Assembly (NCBI RefSeq): GCF_002286915.1
Contig: NZ_MVOG01000011.1
Coordinates: 62,001 to 126,000 of the forward strand
Origin: Bifidobacterium italicum
Lineage (GTDB): Bacteria > Actinomycetota > Actinomycetes > Actinomycetales > Bifidobacteriaceae
Direction: 5' to 3'
Length of the DNA: 64,000 nucleotides
A program made the position numbers and the translations under genes. Below are positions 20,941-29,356 of the stretch, one piece after another. The notes under the pieces are model-generated. The model had not been told where the DNA came from. It searched no databases and was given only the letters and a program-made list of their open reading frames with translations. Position 1 is the stretch's first letter, and every line of letters begins with the position of its first letter.

Positions 20941-21012
20941 CAACCGACCTGCGCGTTTCGCGCATATGCGACACGCCGATGATTCATATGCGCAAAACGC
21001 GCAGGTCGGTTG
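20941..21012. promoter_or_regulatory. 28-bp inverted repeat in a divergent promoter region
   Basis: The arms 20941-20968 and 20985-21012 match as reverse complements at 27 of 28 positions, with a 16-bp spacer. The left arm starts CAACCGACCTGCGCGTTT and ends GCGCATATG. It lies between the exported-protein gene and the adaptor gene, so it could be an operator for both. An equivalent, decayed copy lies at 18928-18999. Confidence 0.85.
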
Positions 21013-21087
21013 CATTGCTCAACGATTTTCTGTACTACTGTCCGGAGATATACGCAGCGAAGCAGTCGATCCGAGGGGAGGAAGGCA

Positions 21088-22173
21088 ATGGCACACAAGG
21101 GATTGACGCAACGTAAGCAGCGTGACGTCAGACGTGGCGTAGCGGCGTGGACATGGGTGCTGCTCACGGCGATCACCGTGGCCGCACTGACCGTATGCGC
21201 ATGCGCGTTATGGCTTCCGGACAGGGCTCCGGCCACATTGGGCGCCGCGAGGACGCTGACGTCGGCGGGTGCCAGCGTACAGGACTACTCCGGCGCGCAA
21301 CAGGTCAACGTGGTGCCCACCATCTCCGCGGACAAGGAACTGCTCGGCAATGCGTCCGGCATCGTGACGGAAAACTGGACGGATGATGAGATTCGCTCGG
21401 GCACGCGCGTCTACCAGGTCAACGACAGAGTGGTCGTGGCGCTGCATACGGACACGCCGCTGTTCCGGGATCTCAAGACCGGCGACAAGGGCGAGGACGT
21501 GCGCTCGCTCAATGACGAACTGGGCAGGTTGGGATACGATTCGGTGCCCGGTTCGGATGTGTTCAATTGGAATACCGGCAACGGTTGGAGACAGCTGATG
21601 ATCGACTCGGGCAACGCCGGCACCGAGGAGTTGAGCCTCGCCGATACGATGTGGATTCCCGCAGACGTGGTCAATGTGCGCGACTGGAGCGCACAGCAGG
21701 GCGCCACGGTCAGCGCGGCGACCGCGATCGGCACGGTTCCCGGCACGTTGACGAAGCTCACGATCCGTGGCGGCCGGCCGTCGGATCAGGAACGCAGCAT
21801 CACCGTGTGCGGCGTGACCTCGGCGTTGCCGGCAGGCAGCGTGGAGATCACCGACGCCGAGACACTGCGGCAGATCGCGCAGACGGAAGCCTACGCCAGC
21901 AAGACGCCGGAGGAACGTGCGGCGGGCATAGACGCCCAGGTGACGTTCGCCAACACCATCCAGGTATTACGTGTGCCGGCGGCCGCGGTGTTCGACGTCG
22001 ATGGCACGGCCGCGTGCATCGCCGTGCGCAACTCCGATGACGTCTCCGCAATGCCTGTGCAGATCATCAGCAGCGAGCTCGGCGCGAGCCTCGTGCAGCC
22101 GGTCAACGGGAACGTCGACCAGATCAAGACCGTAGTGATCGGGCCGCAGCTCAACACGTTGCATTGCGAGTGA
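21088..22173 (+). CDS. Membrane-anchored adaptor with peptidoglycan-binding-like domain
   Basis: The 361-aa protein has one N-terminal transmembrane helix (about residues 21-43) and an extracellular part. That part contains a peptidoglycan-binding-like stretch (LKTGDKGEDVRSLNDELGRLGY, quoted in parts: GDKGEDVRSLNDELG) and later beta-rich segments resembling HlyD/MacA-type adaptors. GGGGAGGAAGG precedes the ATG. The ATPase gene starts three bases after its stop, and the permease overlaps that gene, so the three form an operon. It probably links the exporter to the cell wall or guides the substrate. Confidence 0.8.
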   Translation: MAHKGLTQRKQRDVRRGVAAWTWVLLTAITVAALTVCACALWLPDRAPATLGAARTLTSAGASVQDYSGAQQVNVVPTISADKELLGNASGIVTENWTDDEIRSGTRVYQVNDRVVVALHTDTPLFRDLKTGDKGEDVRSLNDELGRLGYDSVPGSDVFNWNTGNGWRQLMIDSGNAGTEELSLADTMWIPADVVNVRDWSAQQGATVSAATAIGTVPGTLTKLTIRGGRPSDQERSITVCGVTSALPAGSVEITDAETLRQIAQTEAYASKTPEERAAGIDAQVTFANTIQVLRVPAAAVFDVDGTAACIAVRNSDDVSAMPVQIISSELGASLVQPVNGNVDQIKTVVIGPQLNTLHCE

Positions 22174-22175
22174 TC

Positions 22176-22808
22176 ATGCAGTTGGTTGTGGAGGATTTGG
22201 CGCATCGTTTCGCCGGCACCGATCTGTTGTTCGAACATCTGAGCTTCACTGTGCAACCTGGCAGTACCGTGGCCATATGCGGGCCGTCCGGCTGCGGCAA
22301 ATCCACGTTGCTGTCCATTCTGGCCGGGTGGGAGAAGCCGTACGCCGGCTCGGTCAGACGTGAGGAAATCACGCGCACCGGTTGGGTGTTCCAGAACCCG
22401 TATGGCGTGGCCAACCGCAGCGCGCTGGACCATGCGGTGTTCCCGTTGCTCGCCAAGGGGATGACCCGCCGACAGGCCGAACCGCAGGCGTTGGAAGCCA
22501 TGGGGATGTTCGATCTTGAATACGCCGCCGACAGGCGGTTCAGTGACCTGTCCGGCGGCGAGGCGCAGCGGCTCATGCTCGCACGGGCCGTGTGCTCGCA
22601 TCCGGACATGCTGCTTGTGGACGAGCCCACCGCCCAATTGGACACGCGCACCGCGCACTCGGTGAGTCATGTGCTCGGCAATCTGGCCGGACAGGGCATG
22701 ATCGTGCTCGTGGCCACACATGACCCCGATACGCGGGACGCATGCGGGCGCATCATCGATCTGGCGCACTATGCGCCACGGGAAGACGAGGAGGTGCAGC
22801 AGTCATGA
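22176..22808 (+). CDS. ABC transporter ATPase (LolD/MacB type)
   Basis: The 210-aa protein has Walker A GPSGCGKSTLL, Q-loop WVFQNPYG, signature LSGGEAQRL, Walker B MLLVDEPTAQLD and the H-loop ATHDPDTR. This class drives exporters or mechanotransmission complexes with FtsX-like permeases. GTG at 22170 and TTG at 22164 are also in frame; the ATG at 22176 was chosen, and coupling to the adaptor gene could explain the poor ribosome site. It overlaps the permease gene by four bases (ATGA). Confidence 0.9.
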   Translation: MQLVVEDLAHRFAGTDLLFEHLSFTVQPGSTVAICGPSGCGKSTLLSILAGWEKPYAGSVRREEITRTGWVFQNPYGVANRSALDHAVFPLLAKGMTRRQAEPQALEAMGMFDLEYAADRRFSDLSGGEAQRLMLARAVCSHPDMLLVDEPTAQLDTRTAHSVSHVLGNLAGQGMIVLVATHDPDTRDACGRIIDLAHYAPREDEEVQQS

Positions 22809-23893
22809 AGATCCGTTCGGTGTTCTCCGAAGCCATGCGCAACATCGGCTCCGGTACGGCGCACGCCGTCGTCCTGTGCCTCGCCGTGCTGCTGTGCGGC
22901 GTATTGTTCGGCGGCTATGAGGCATACGACATCATCACGATGCAGCAGGAGGCGCAGACGCGCGTGAATGCGCTGGCCGACGCCGACATGATCGCCACGG
23001 ACGGCGGTGTGGACGGCGTGGCATGCGATGGGCTGCCGGAGAGTACCGCAAGCGCTGGCATGCATGCGGGCGCCGTGGATGCCGGCGCGGAGATCGCGTT
23101 GCTGTCCACGCCGGGCAAGGCGCTGCAGTCGTTCGAAGTCAGTCCGGGCATGCTCGAGCTCATCGCATCCAATGATGCGCACATCACGAAGGTGGATACC
23201 TCCGGCGTGTGGATTCCCGAAGACGTGGCACGTGACTTCGGCCTGAGCGCGGGGAGCCGTGTACAGACCAGCCAGGGCGCCATCAATGTCGCACAGGTGT
23301 ATGCGTGGCCCAATGACGGACGCGACACCCGGTTCTCGTACACGTTCCTGATTCCGCGGCAGGCTTCGGGGGAGCGGTTCAACGAATGCTGGGTGAGGCA
23401 ATGGCCGCATTCGCAGGAGGCGAGTGACCTGATGTACTCCACGCTGATCGCCGACGGCCGCAGCATGCAGGCGGCAGTCATCGGCGTGAACAAGGGATTC
23501 GACGCGCAATACGACCCGTACAGGACGTATGTCGCGCGCGCCACCCGATGGGTGCCGGTGCTCGCCGCGTTGTGCGGCGTGGCGATCGGCGTCTATGCCG
23601 TGCAGCGCAGACGTCTGGAATATGCCGGCGCGCTGCATTCGGGACAGTCCAAAGGAGCGCAGCTGTTGGGCATAGGGACGGAGGCGCTCGTCTGGTCGGC
23701 GTTGGGCGCCGTGAGCTCCTGCGCGCTGATATGCGCCTATTGCGTGCGGACGGCGCCGTCCGATGCGCAGACGGTCGTGCAGGCCGCGTGCAAGGCGCCG
23801 TTGGCGACGGCGGCCGCAGCGGTCGTCGCGGCCGTAGCCGCCGGCGTCACGGTGCGGCAGTCGCAGCTCTTCAGACTGTTCAAGCATCGTTGA
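22805..23893 (+). CDS. FtsX-like ABC permease
   Basis: The 362-aa protein has one transmembrane helix near residues 18-40, a large extracellular domain, then three helices near 248-266, 285-310 and 328-350, the FtsX/MacB layout. The start overlaps the ATPase stop. With the adaptor and ATPase it makes a tripartite exporter. Because the operon is divergent from a small exported-protein gene and bracketed by regulators, it may export or give immunity to a peptide (inference). Confidence 0.85.
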   Translation: MKIRSVFSEAMRNIGSGTAHAVVLCLAVLLCGVLFGGYEAYDIITMQQEAQTRVNALADADMIATDGGVDGVACDGLPESTASAGMHAGAVDAGAEIALLSTPGKALQSFEVSPGMLELIASNDAHITKVDTSGVWIPEDVARDFGLSAGSRVQTSQGAINVAQVYAWPNDGRDTRFSYTFLIPRQASGERFNECWVRQWPHSQEASDLMYSTLIADGRSMQAAVIGVNKGFDAQYDPYRTYVARATRWVPVLAALCGVAIGVYAVQRRRLEYAGALHSGQSKGAQLLGIGTEALVWSALGAVSSCALICAYCVRTAPSDAQTVVQAACKAPLATAAAAVVAAVAAGVTVRQSQLFRLFKHR

Positions 23894-23930
23894 TTCCCGA
23901 ATGCGCAGCCTTACGGGCGGTACGCGGACG

Positions 23931-24575
23931 CTACCGGTTGCGGCGGCGCAGCAGCAGGCGCATGAGGTCCTTCGTCGTCGGCAGGTCGAGTTTGCGGCGT
24001 ATCGCGCGGATGTGGGTGCGCACCGTCGACGGCTTGACGTCGAGCTGCGCGGCTATCTGCTTCGGATCGTTGCCGTATTCGCCCATAAGACGGTATACGT
24101 TGCGTTCGGCCGGCGTCAGCGCGTCCGGCATGTCGTCGTCGGACGCCGGGCCAGGTCGGACGTCGCGAGCGAGCACGGCACGCCGCGCCGCGTCCGGTGG
24201 CAGGTATCCCGGCTCCGCGCCGCCGTGCAGCAACAGGTCGATCATCGTCAGCAGCGTGCCGAGATCCTCCTTGTGCACAAGCCCCTGGCCGCCCGCCTGC
24301 CTGAACCGCTCATCGTAGTAGGACTTCGGGAAGCAGGTCATGCCGAGCACGGGGGTGCGGCCGTTGACCCGGCGCAGCTTCGTGCACAGTTCGGGGCCCG
24401 ATGCGTCGAACAGTTGCATGTCCATCACGACAAGGTCCGCGACGTCGCATTCCTCGATGATGTTCTGCTCGGTGCCGCGCAGCTGATGGATGATCGCCTG
24501 CGGATAGGCGGACCTGATGAATCCCGCTACGCTGTCCGCGGCGCGCGGGTCGTTGTCCACGATGATGAACTGCAT
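23931..24575 (-). CDS. NarL/FixJ-type response regulator without adjacent kinase
   Basis: The 214-aa protein has a receiver domain with VDNDPRAADS, phosphoacceptor in LVVMDMQLFDASGPE and Lys in GLVHKEDLG, then a LuxR-type HTH (LTPAERNVYRLMGEYG ... STVRTHIRAIRRKLDLPT). It is a close paralogue of the 15928-16575 regulator, and no kinase gene lies next to it. It is convergent with the ABC operon and may answer the kinase at 14757, or cross-talk with it. The ATG at 24575 matches the paralogue's N-terminus. Confidence 0.9.
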   Translation of the reverse strand: MQFIIVDNDPRAADSVAGFIRSAYPQAIIHQLRGTEQNIIEECDVADLVVMDMQLFDASGPELCTKLRRVNGRTPVLGMTCFPKSYYDERFRQAGGQGLVHKEDLGTLLTMIDLLLHGGAEPGYLPPDAARRAVLARDVRPGPASDDDMPDALTPAERNVYRLMGEYGNDPKQIAAQLDVKPSTVRTHIRAIRRKLDLPTTKDLMRLLLRRRNR

Positions 24576-24747
24576 ATCGGCCTTCCCTCGGGCGCGGCAT
24601 GCGGCTGCACGCCATGCCGCCCATAAGATCATACGATACTGAGCATGACTATAGTCGCCGCAGCCCGAGGCCGCCATGCGGACGACGTCGCGCGCGGCGA
24701 CGCGTCGAGGCGGCCCGAGGTCGCCGGGTCGCAATAGACTCTTAGGC

Positions 24748-24851
24748 GACACGGGGGCTGCCGCCCGCGCGATGCGTATCGCGCGGGCGGCGGCTGAGAG
24801 AGGGTGAACCTCGACCGATTGAACGTGAATCCGGACAATGCCGGCGCACGG
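24748..24851 (+). promoter_or_regulatory. TPP riboswitch (THI box)
   Basis: Aptamer parts in order: ACACGGGGGCTGCC, a strong P3 hairpin with perfect GCCGCCCGCGCGAT / ATCGCGCGGGCGGC arms, GGCTGAGAGAGGG, then TTGAACGTGAATCCGGACAA and TGCCGGCGCA. It lies 71 bases before the ATG of the YkoE-like gene. The P3 arm is much longer than in the copy at 6074-6157. A promoter must lie just upstream; TAGACT at about 24735 is a possible -10. Confidence 0.95.
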
Positions 24852-24922
24852 ACGTCGTAGATCTCCCGTGCCTGAACATCCATGACGACCATCGTCATGG
24901 CGAGACAAGAAAGGCACAAGTT

Positions 24923-25558
24923 ATGTCTGCTTCCGTCATCGAAGCGAAACCGAATATGAAATGGCGGGTCGTCGACATCGCCGTGGCTTCCGTCATAGGC
25001 GTCGCGTCCGCGCTGATCTACTGGCTGGTCGCCTTCTTCTCCGCGGCCCCGTGGGGGTTCCTCGAGGCCGTCGTGCCGGGGCTCGCCGGCGTCATCAACG
25101 GACTGTGGCTGTTCGCCGGCCCTCTGGCGGCGATCATCGTGCGCAAGCCGGGCGCGGCGCTCTACGCGGAGCTCGTCGCCGGCGTGCTTGAGGCGCTCAT
25201 GGGCAACATGTGGGGCGGCGTCAGCACCTTCCTCATCGCCTTCGCCCAGGGTCTGGGCGCCGAAATCGCCTTCGCGGTCTTCCTGTACCGCAAATGGAAT
25301 CTTGGCACGACGGTGCTTTCGGGCGCGTTGAGCGGCGTCGGCTGCTGGGCGTACTCATTCTTCACGAACCTGCAGGCGATCGATGTTGGAAAGACGTACG
25401 GCGTCGTCTATCTGCTGGCGACCGTCGTCTCCGGTGCGCTGATTGCCGGCGTCGCGATGTGGTACCTCTACATCGCGATCGCGAAGACGGGTGCCCTCGA
25501 CGATTTCGAATCGGGACGCCGGATCCGCCGCGCGAAGAAGGTGACGCTCGGCAGGTAG
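24923..25558 (+). CDS. YkoE-like ECF substrate-binding (S) component
   Basis: The 211-aa membrane protein has about five helices and the family stretch GLWLFAGPLAAIIVRKPGAAL. It binds a thiamin precursor or thiamin for an energy-coupling-factor transporter. It is preceded by a TPP riboswitch and followed, after 759 repeat-rich bases, by the gene for the fused ATPase/T module, matching the B. subtilis ykoEDC order. It is a paralogue of the 5413-6018 product. GACAAGAAAGG lies upstream of the start. Confidence 0.92.
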   Translation: MSASVIEAKPNMKWRVVDIAVASVIGVASALIYWLVAFFSAAPWGFLEAVVPGLAGVINGLWLFAGPLAAIIVRKPGAALYAELVAGVLEALMGNMWGGVSTFLIAFAQGLGAEIAFAVFLYRKWNLGTTVLSGALSGVGCWAYSFFTNLQAIDVGKTYGVVYLLATVVSGALIAGVAMWYLYIAIAKTGALDDFESGRRIRRAKKVTLGR

Positions 25559-26317
25559 CGGACGCGGGCGTCGCGGGACGACGGTCGCGGTGGCGGAGGT
25601 CAGTGTACTCAGGAGAAACGGGTAGCGATCTTCGCCGTTACTGGCAGCCGTCGTGCTACGGGCAGTCGTCGGCATCGGCGAATTCATCGCTACGGGTGGC
25701 AGTGTTCGACGATCGTCGCCGCTGTCGGATTCGCCGTACAGGGCCGCGAGTCGCAGCCGTCATCTGCATCCGTCGCTACGGGTGGTACATCGGAGGGGAC
25801 CGCCGACGCGTACGGGTAGCGCCATGGGACACGTCGTTTTCGACTGTGGTCGACGCTTACGGGCAGTGCATCGGGGGATGTCGCCCGTAAGACCACGGAA
25901 GCGAACGATGCATGACGCGATGCGGATGTGGCGGTGCGATGCGGAAGGTGCACGTCGCCTTTCCGCAGATCCTACGGGTGGCACATCGGAGGGTGGCGCC
26001 CGTAGCAGTGGTGCTGCCCGTAACGGAACGCTACCCATAGCGGAAGCGCTGCCCGTAGTGAGAACGCTACCGGTAGCGGTGGCGCTGCCCATAACGGAGG
26101 TACTGCCCATAACGATAGGACTGCTCGTAACGGAACGCTACCGGTAATGAGAACGCTGCCCGTAACAGTGGCGCTGCCTGTAACAAGAACGCTACCGGTA
26201 GCGGTGGAAGTGACGGGCGGTTCGCCGACGGGTGCCGCCGGTAACGTTAGGGGCGGCACCTGCCGGCGCAGGTCGGCGGCGCATGCGCAACGAGTTCAAG
26301 CAAAGGAAACGATTCGA
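25559..26317. repeat. Very dense repeat block between YkoE-like and ECF genes
   Basis: About two dozen degenerate copies in 760 bp. TTACGGG/TACGGG-oriented copies fill 25616-25870. CCCGTAA-oriented copies fill 25884-26215, with one exception near 25973. The right part forms a regular 18-bp array (separate entry). The predicted translations are strings of LPVTVA-like hexapeptides, so I call no gene. The ribosome site of the ECF gene lies at 26302-26307. Confidence 0.8.
25996..26214. repeat. Degenerate 18-bp direct-repeat array, about 11 units
   Basis: Units of the type gctgcccgtaacggaac, gctacccatagcggaagc, gctaccggtagcggtggc and gctgcctgtaacaagaac follow one another with a 17-18-bp period. 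The core ctRcccgtaRcg is kept, while the 5-6-bp spacers (gaac, ggtggc) vary between a few types. The pattern looks like slippage amplification followed by drift, or a multi-site binding array. Confidence 0.85.
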
Positions 26318-29149
26318 GTGCCTCAGACAAACGAACACACGACCACGTCGGCGACGCGTGTGGCCGATCGCGCGAACGGAGAGGAACACGAAGCGCGCCG
26401 CGGCGGTACGCTGCGCATGCGCAAATGGGGATACCGCCACGCGTCACGCGAACGATTTGCCGTGCGCGGCCTCGACCTGACGATCGATGCGGGCGAGCAT
26501 GTGCTGCTGCTCGGGGCGTCGGGAATCGGCAAATCGACGATCCTCGAAGGAGCTGCGGGACTGCTCGGCGACGAGGACGCGGCCACGCTCGCCGAACACG
26601 ACGGCGACGAGCCCGTCATGGACGCGGACGGCGGCGTCACCGAAGGCGTCATCGACATCGATGGCGTCGAAGTGCACCGCGCGCGCGGCGCCGTCGGACT
26701 CGTGCTCCAGGATCCGGACGCGCAGGCGATCTTCCAGCGCATCGGCGACAACGTGGCGTTCGGTCCGGAGAACCTCGACGTGCCACGCAAAGAGATATGG
26801 GAGCGTGTCGACGCGTCGCTGAACGCAGTCGGACTCGGAGGACTGCAGCTCGACCGCTCCGTCATGCATCTGTCGGGGGGGCAGATGCAGCGCCTCGCAC
26901 TCGCCGGCGCGCTCGCGATGGAACCGAAGGTGCTGCTGCTCGACGAGCCGACGGCGAACCTCGATCCCGACGGCGTCGTGCAGATCGTCGGCGCCGTCCG
27001 GGACGTGCTCGAGCGTACCGGATGCACGATGGTGCTCGTCGAACATCGCGCGGACCGCTGGATCGAACTCATCGACCGCGTCGTCGTGCTCGGACTCGAG
27101 AGGGACGACGACGGACGCGCCGTCAACCAGGAGGGATACGACGACGAGATCGCGCGCGACGGCTTCCGCAACACGGTCGTCATCGCCGACGGCACGCCGG
27201 ACGAGGTCTTCGGCGACGACACGATCGACTTCGCCAAACTCGGCATCTGGGTGCCGCAACGCTACCGGCGGCATGGAGACGAGATCACGCGGATGCACGT
27301 CGACGGCGAGCCCGGATGCGATCCCGCGAGCGGCCGCGACGACGTCGTGCTGGGCACCGACGACCTCGGCATCGGCAGGAACGGCGACGCCATCGCCGAA
27401 CACATCGGCGTGTCGTTCCGCCCCGGGCAGATCACGGCGCTCGTGGGCGCGAACGGCGCCGGCAAATCGACGCTGTCACTCACGCTCGCCGGACTGCTCG
27501 AGCCGCTCGCCGGACGCGTCGTGGCCGGTTCGGCGCTCGCCGAGGGGGCGCACGGCGCGTGGCCGATCAACTGGAGCTCGACGGAGCTCGCGTCGCGCAT
27601 CTCGTACGTGTTCCAGAATCCGGAGCACCAGTTCGCATGCTCGAGCGTCCTCGACGAGGTCATGCTCGGTCCGCGGCGCACCGGCGTCGACGAGGAGACG
27701 GCGCGGAAGCGCGCACGGGAGCTTCTCGGGCGGTTCCATCTCGCGCGATACGCGGACGTGAACCCGTACACGCTCTCGGGCGGCGAGAAACGGCGGCTCA
27801 CCGTGGCCGCCGCGCTCGCCGCCGCGCCGAAGGTGCTCATCCTCGACGAGCCGACCTTCGGGCAGGACCGGCGCACCTGGATGCAGATCGTGCGGCTCAT
27901 CCTGGGGCTGCGCGGCGACGGCGTGAGCATCGTCGTCGTGACGCACGACCGCGAACTGGTGACCGCGCTCGGCGCGCGCGTCGTCGAACTCGTCGTCGGC
28001 GTCCCCGCGCCGGACGGCGCTACCGGTAGCGTTGCTACGGGCAGTCGCACCGCGAATGATGACGCCGCGGGCAACGATGCTAGAGGCAGTCGCGTTACAG
28101 GCGGCATCGACGACGCTGTCGGCGGCGCCGGTCTCGTTACGGGAAGCGCCGTCGGCGTCGCGCCGGACGATGCTACCGGTAGCGGCATGGAGGATGTCGC
28201 CCGTAACCGGAAGACGACGGATTCGCGGGTGGCGCAGACGGAGACGCCGACATCGACGGAAGGCCGTCCGGGAGCTCATGCTGCCCGTAACGACGGGACG
28301 ACGACTTCGGCCGATGCGGCGATGCACGGCGAGCAGGTCGTGCGGGTGAGCGCGGTCAATGAACGACATGATCGCATCAGGCCGGCGAGCCGGTCGCCAT
28401 ATCTGGCGTCGCTCAACCCGGTGTTCCGGCTCGGTGGCGCGTTCCTGGCGTCGCTGCCGCTGCTGCTCAGCCTCGATTGGGTCTCGGCGACGGTCGCGCT
28501 CGCCGCGGAATTCCTCGTGCTGATGGTCATCGGCTTCACGCCGTGGCGTGTGATCCGCTCGACGTGGCCGATCTTCATCGGCGCGCCGGGCTCGGCGCTC
28601 GCCGTGCTGCTGTATGGCAAGCAGGGAGGCGACGTCTGGTGGCAATGGGGATGGATCGCCGTCACCGATCGTTCCGCGCAGCTGGCGCTCGCCACGGCGT
28701 TGCGCATCCTCGCGATCGGCATTCCGGCGATCATCGCCGTGCTCGGCATCGACGCGACCGATCTGGCCGACGGGTTCAGCGAGCTGCTCCATCTGCCCGA
28801 CCGTTTCGTCTACGGCGGATTGGCGGGGATGCGGCTGTTCTCGGTGCTTCAGGATGATTGGACGGCGCTCACGGCGTCGAGGCGTTCGCGCGGCCTCGGC
28901 GACGACAACAAGTTCGCGGCGTTCTTCCCGCAGGCGTTCGCGCTGCTCGTGCTGTCCATCCGCAGATCGACGACGCTCGCGACGGCGATGCAGGCGCGCG
29001 GTTTCGGTGGCGCCGCGCCGCGCAGCCATGCGCGCGTGAGCGAGGTGCATGCACGCGACTGGTGGTTCCTTATCGGATGCGCGGCGCTGCCGACGATCGC
29101 GCTGGTGTGCGCGGCGTTCGCCGGGACGTTCTCGTTCATGGGCAACTGA
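26318..29149 (+). CDS. Fused ECF transporter: two ATPase domains plus T component
   Basis: A single 943-aa polypeptide energises S components. The first ATPase domain has GASGIGKST (about residue 66) and LSGGQMQRLAL (about 185). The second has GANGAGKSTLSL (about 379), LSGGEKRRLTV (about 486) and LILDEPTFGQD. A disordered linker of about 110 residues (570-680) follows, and then an EcfT membrane domain with about five helices and the coupling motif RSRGLGDDNK. The linker is partly encoded by repeat copies (ATGSVATGSR). The GTG at 26318 has AAAGGA ten bases upstream; longer readings only translate repeats. In B. subtilis the ykoD and ykoC functions are separate proteins. It probably serves both YkoE-like S components. 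Confidence 0.9.
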   Translation: MPQTNEHTTTSATRVADRANGEEHEARRGGTLRMRKWGYRHASRERFAVRGLDLTIDAGEHVLLLGASGIGKSTILEGAAGLLGDEDAATLAEHDGDEPVMDADGGVTEGVIDIDGVEVHRARGAVGLVLQDPDAQAIFQRIGDNVAFGPENLDVPRKEIWERVDASLNAVGLGGLQLDRSVMHLSGGQMQRLALAGALAMEPKVLLLDEPTANLDPDGVVQIVGAVRDVLERTGCTMVLVEHRADRWIELIDRVVVLGLERDDDGRAVNQEGYDDEIARDGFRNTVVIADGTPDEVFGDDTIDFAKLGIWVPQRYRRHGDEITRMHVDGEPGCDPASGRDDVVLGTDDLGIGRNGDAIAEHIGVSFRPGQITALVGANGAGKSTLSLTLAGLLEPLAGRVVAGSALAEGAHGAWPINWSSTELASRISYVFQNPEHQFACSSVLDEVMLGPRRTGVDEETARKRARELLGRFHLARYADVNPYTLSGGEKRRLTVAAALAAAPKVLILDEPTFGQDRRTWMQIVRLILGLRGDGVSIVVVTHDRELVTALGARVVELVVGVPAPDGATGSVATGSRTANDDAAGNDARGSRVTGGIDDAVGGAGLVTGSAVGVAPDDATGSGMEDVARNRKTTDSRVAQTETPTSTEGRPGAHAARNDGTTTSADAAMHGEQVVRVSAVNERHDRIRPASRSPYLASLNPVFRLGGAFLASLPLLLSLDWVSATVALAAEFLVLMVIGFTPWRVIRSTWPIFIGAPGSALAVLLYGKQGGDVWWQWGWIAVTDRSAQLALATALRILAIGIPAIIAVLGIDATDLADGFSELLHLPDRFVYGGLAGMRLFSVLQDDWTALTASRRSRGLGDDNKFAAFFPQAFALLVLSIRRSTTLATAMQARGFGGAAPRSHARVSEVHARDWWFLIGCAALPTIALVCAAFAGTFSFMGN
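28019..28300. repeat. Repeats inside the ECF fusion linker
   Basis: Two perfect GCTACCGGTAGC palindromes (28019-28030, 28172-28183) and several variants (gctacgggcagtcg, gttacaggcggc, cgttacgggaagc, gcccgtaaccgg, gctgcccgtaacg) lie in the DNA for the linker between the second ATPase and the T domain. All keep the frame. Confidence 0.8.
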
Positions 29150-29356
29150 ACCGTCGGCGGGGAGGGCGATCCATCCGATGAAGTCGGCATGCCGGGCGAT
29201 CCATGCTGTGTCACGGCTCTACCGGCGGCGTCAGATTTGCTGCCGATAAGCGATGGAGGCGCGGATCGCTTACCGGCAGCGGCAATGGATGGGTGCTGCC
29301 ACCGGTAGCGATGACATGCCGCTACCGGTAGCAGCAGGCGCACTTCGACGAGTGGG
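29150..29356. repeat. Gap with CCGG-type repeat copies
   Basis: Between the convergent ECF and ABC ATPase genes lie ctaccggcggcg, ctgccgataagcg, cttaccggcagc, ccaccggtagcg and a perfect GCTACCGGTAGC at 29321-29332. TACCGG-facing copies are on the left and CCGGTAG on the right. No gene is present. Confidence 0.65.

Noticed and set aside
25996-26214. CRISPR array
   Set aside because: Units are 17-18 bp, degenerate and without unique spacers of 30 bp or more; no cas genes are in the window.
26147-26317. Longer N-terminus for the ECF fusion protein
   Set aside because: The extra 57 codons only translate the 18-bp repeat array; the GTG at 26318 has a proper ribosome site and the domain begins soon after.
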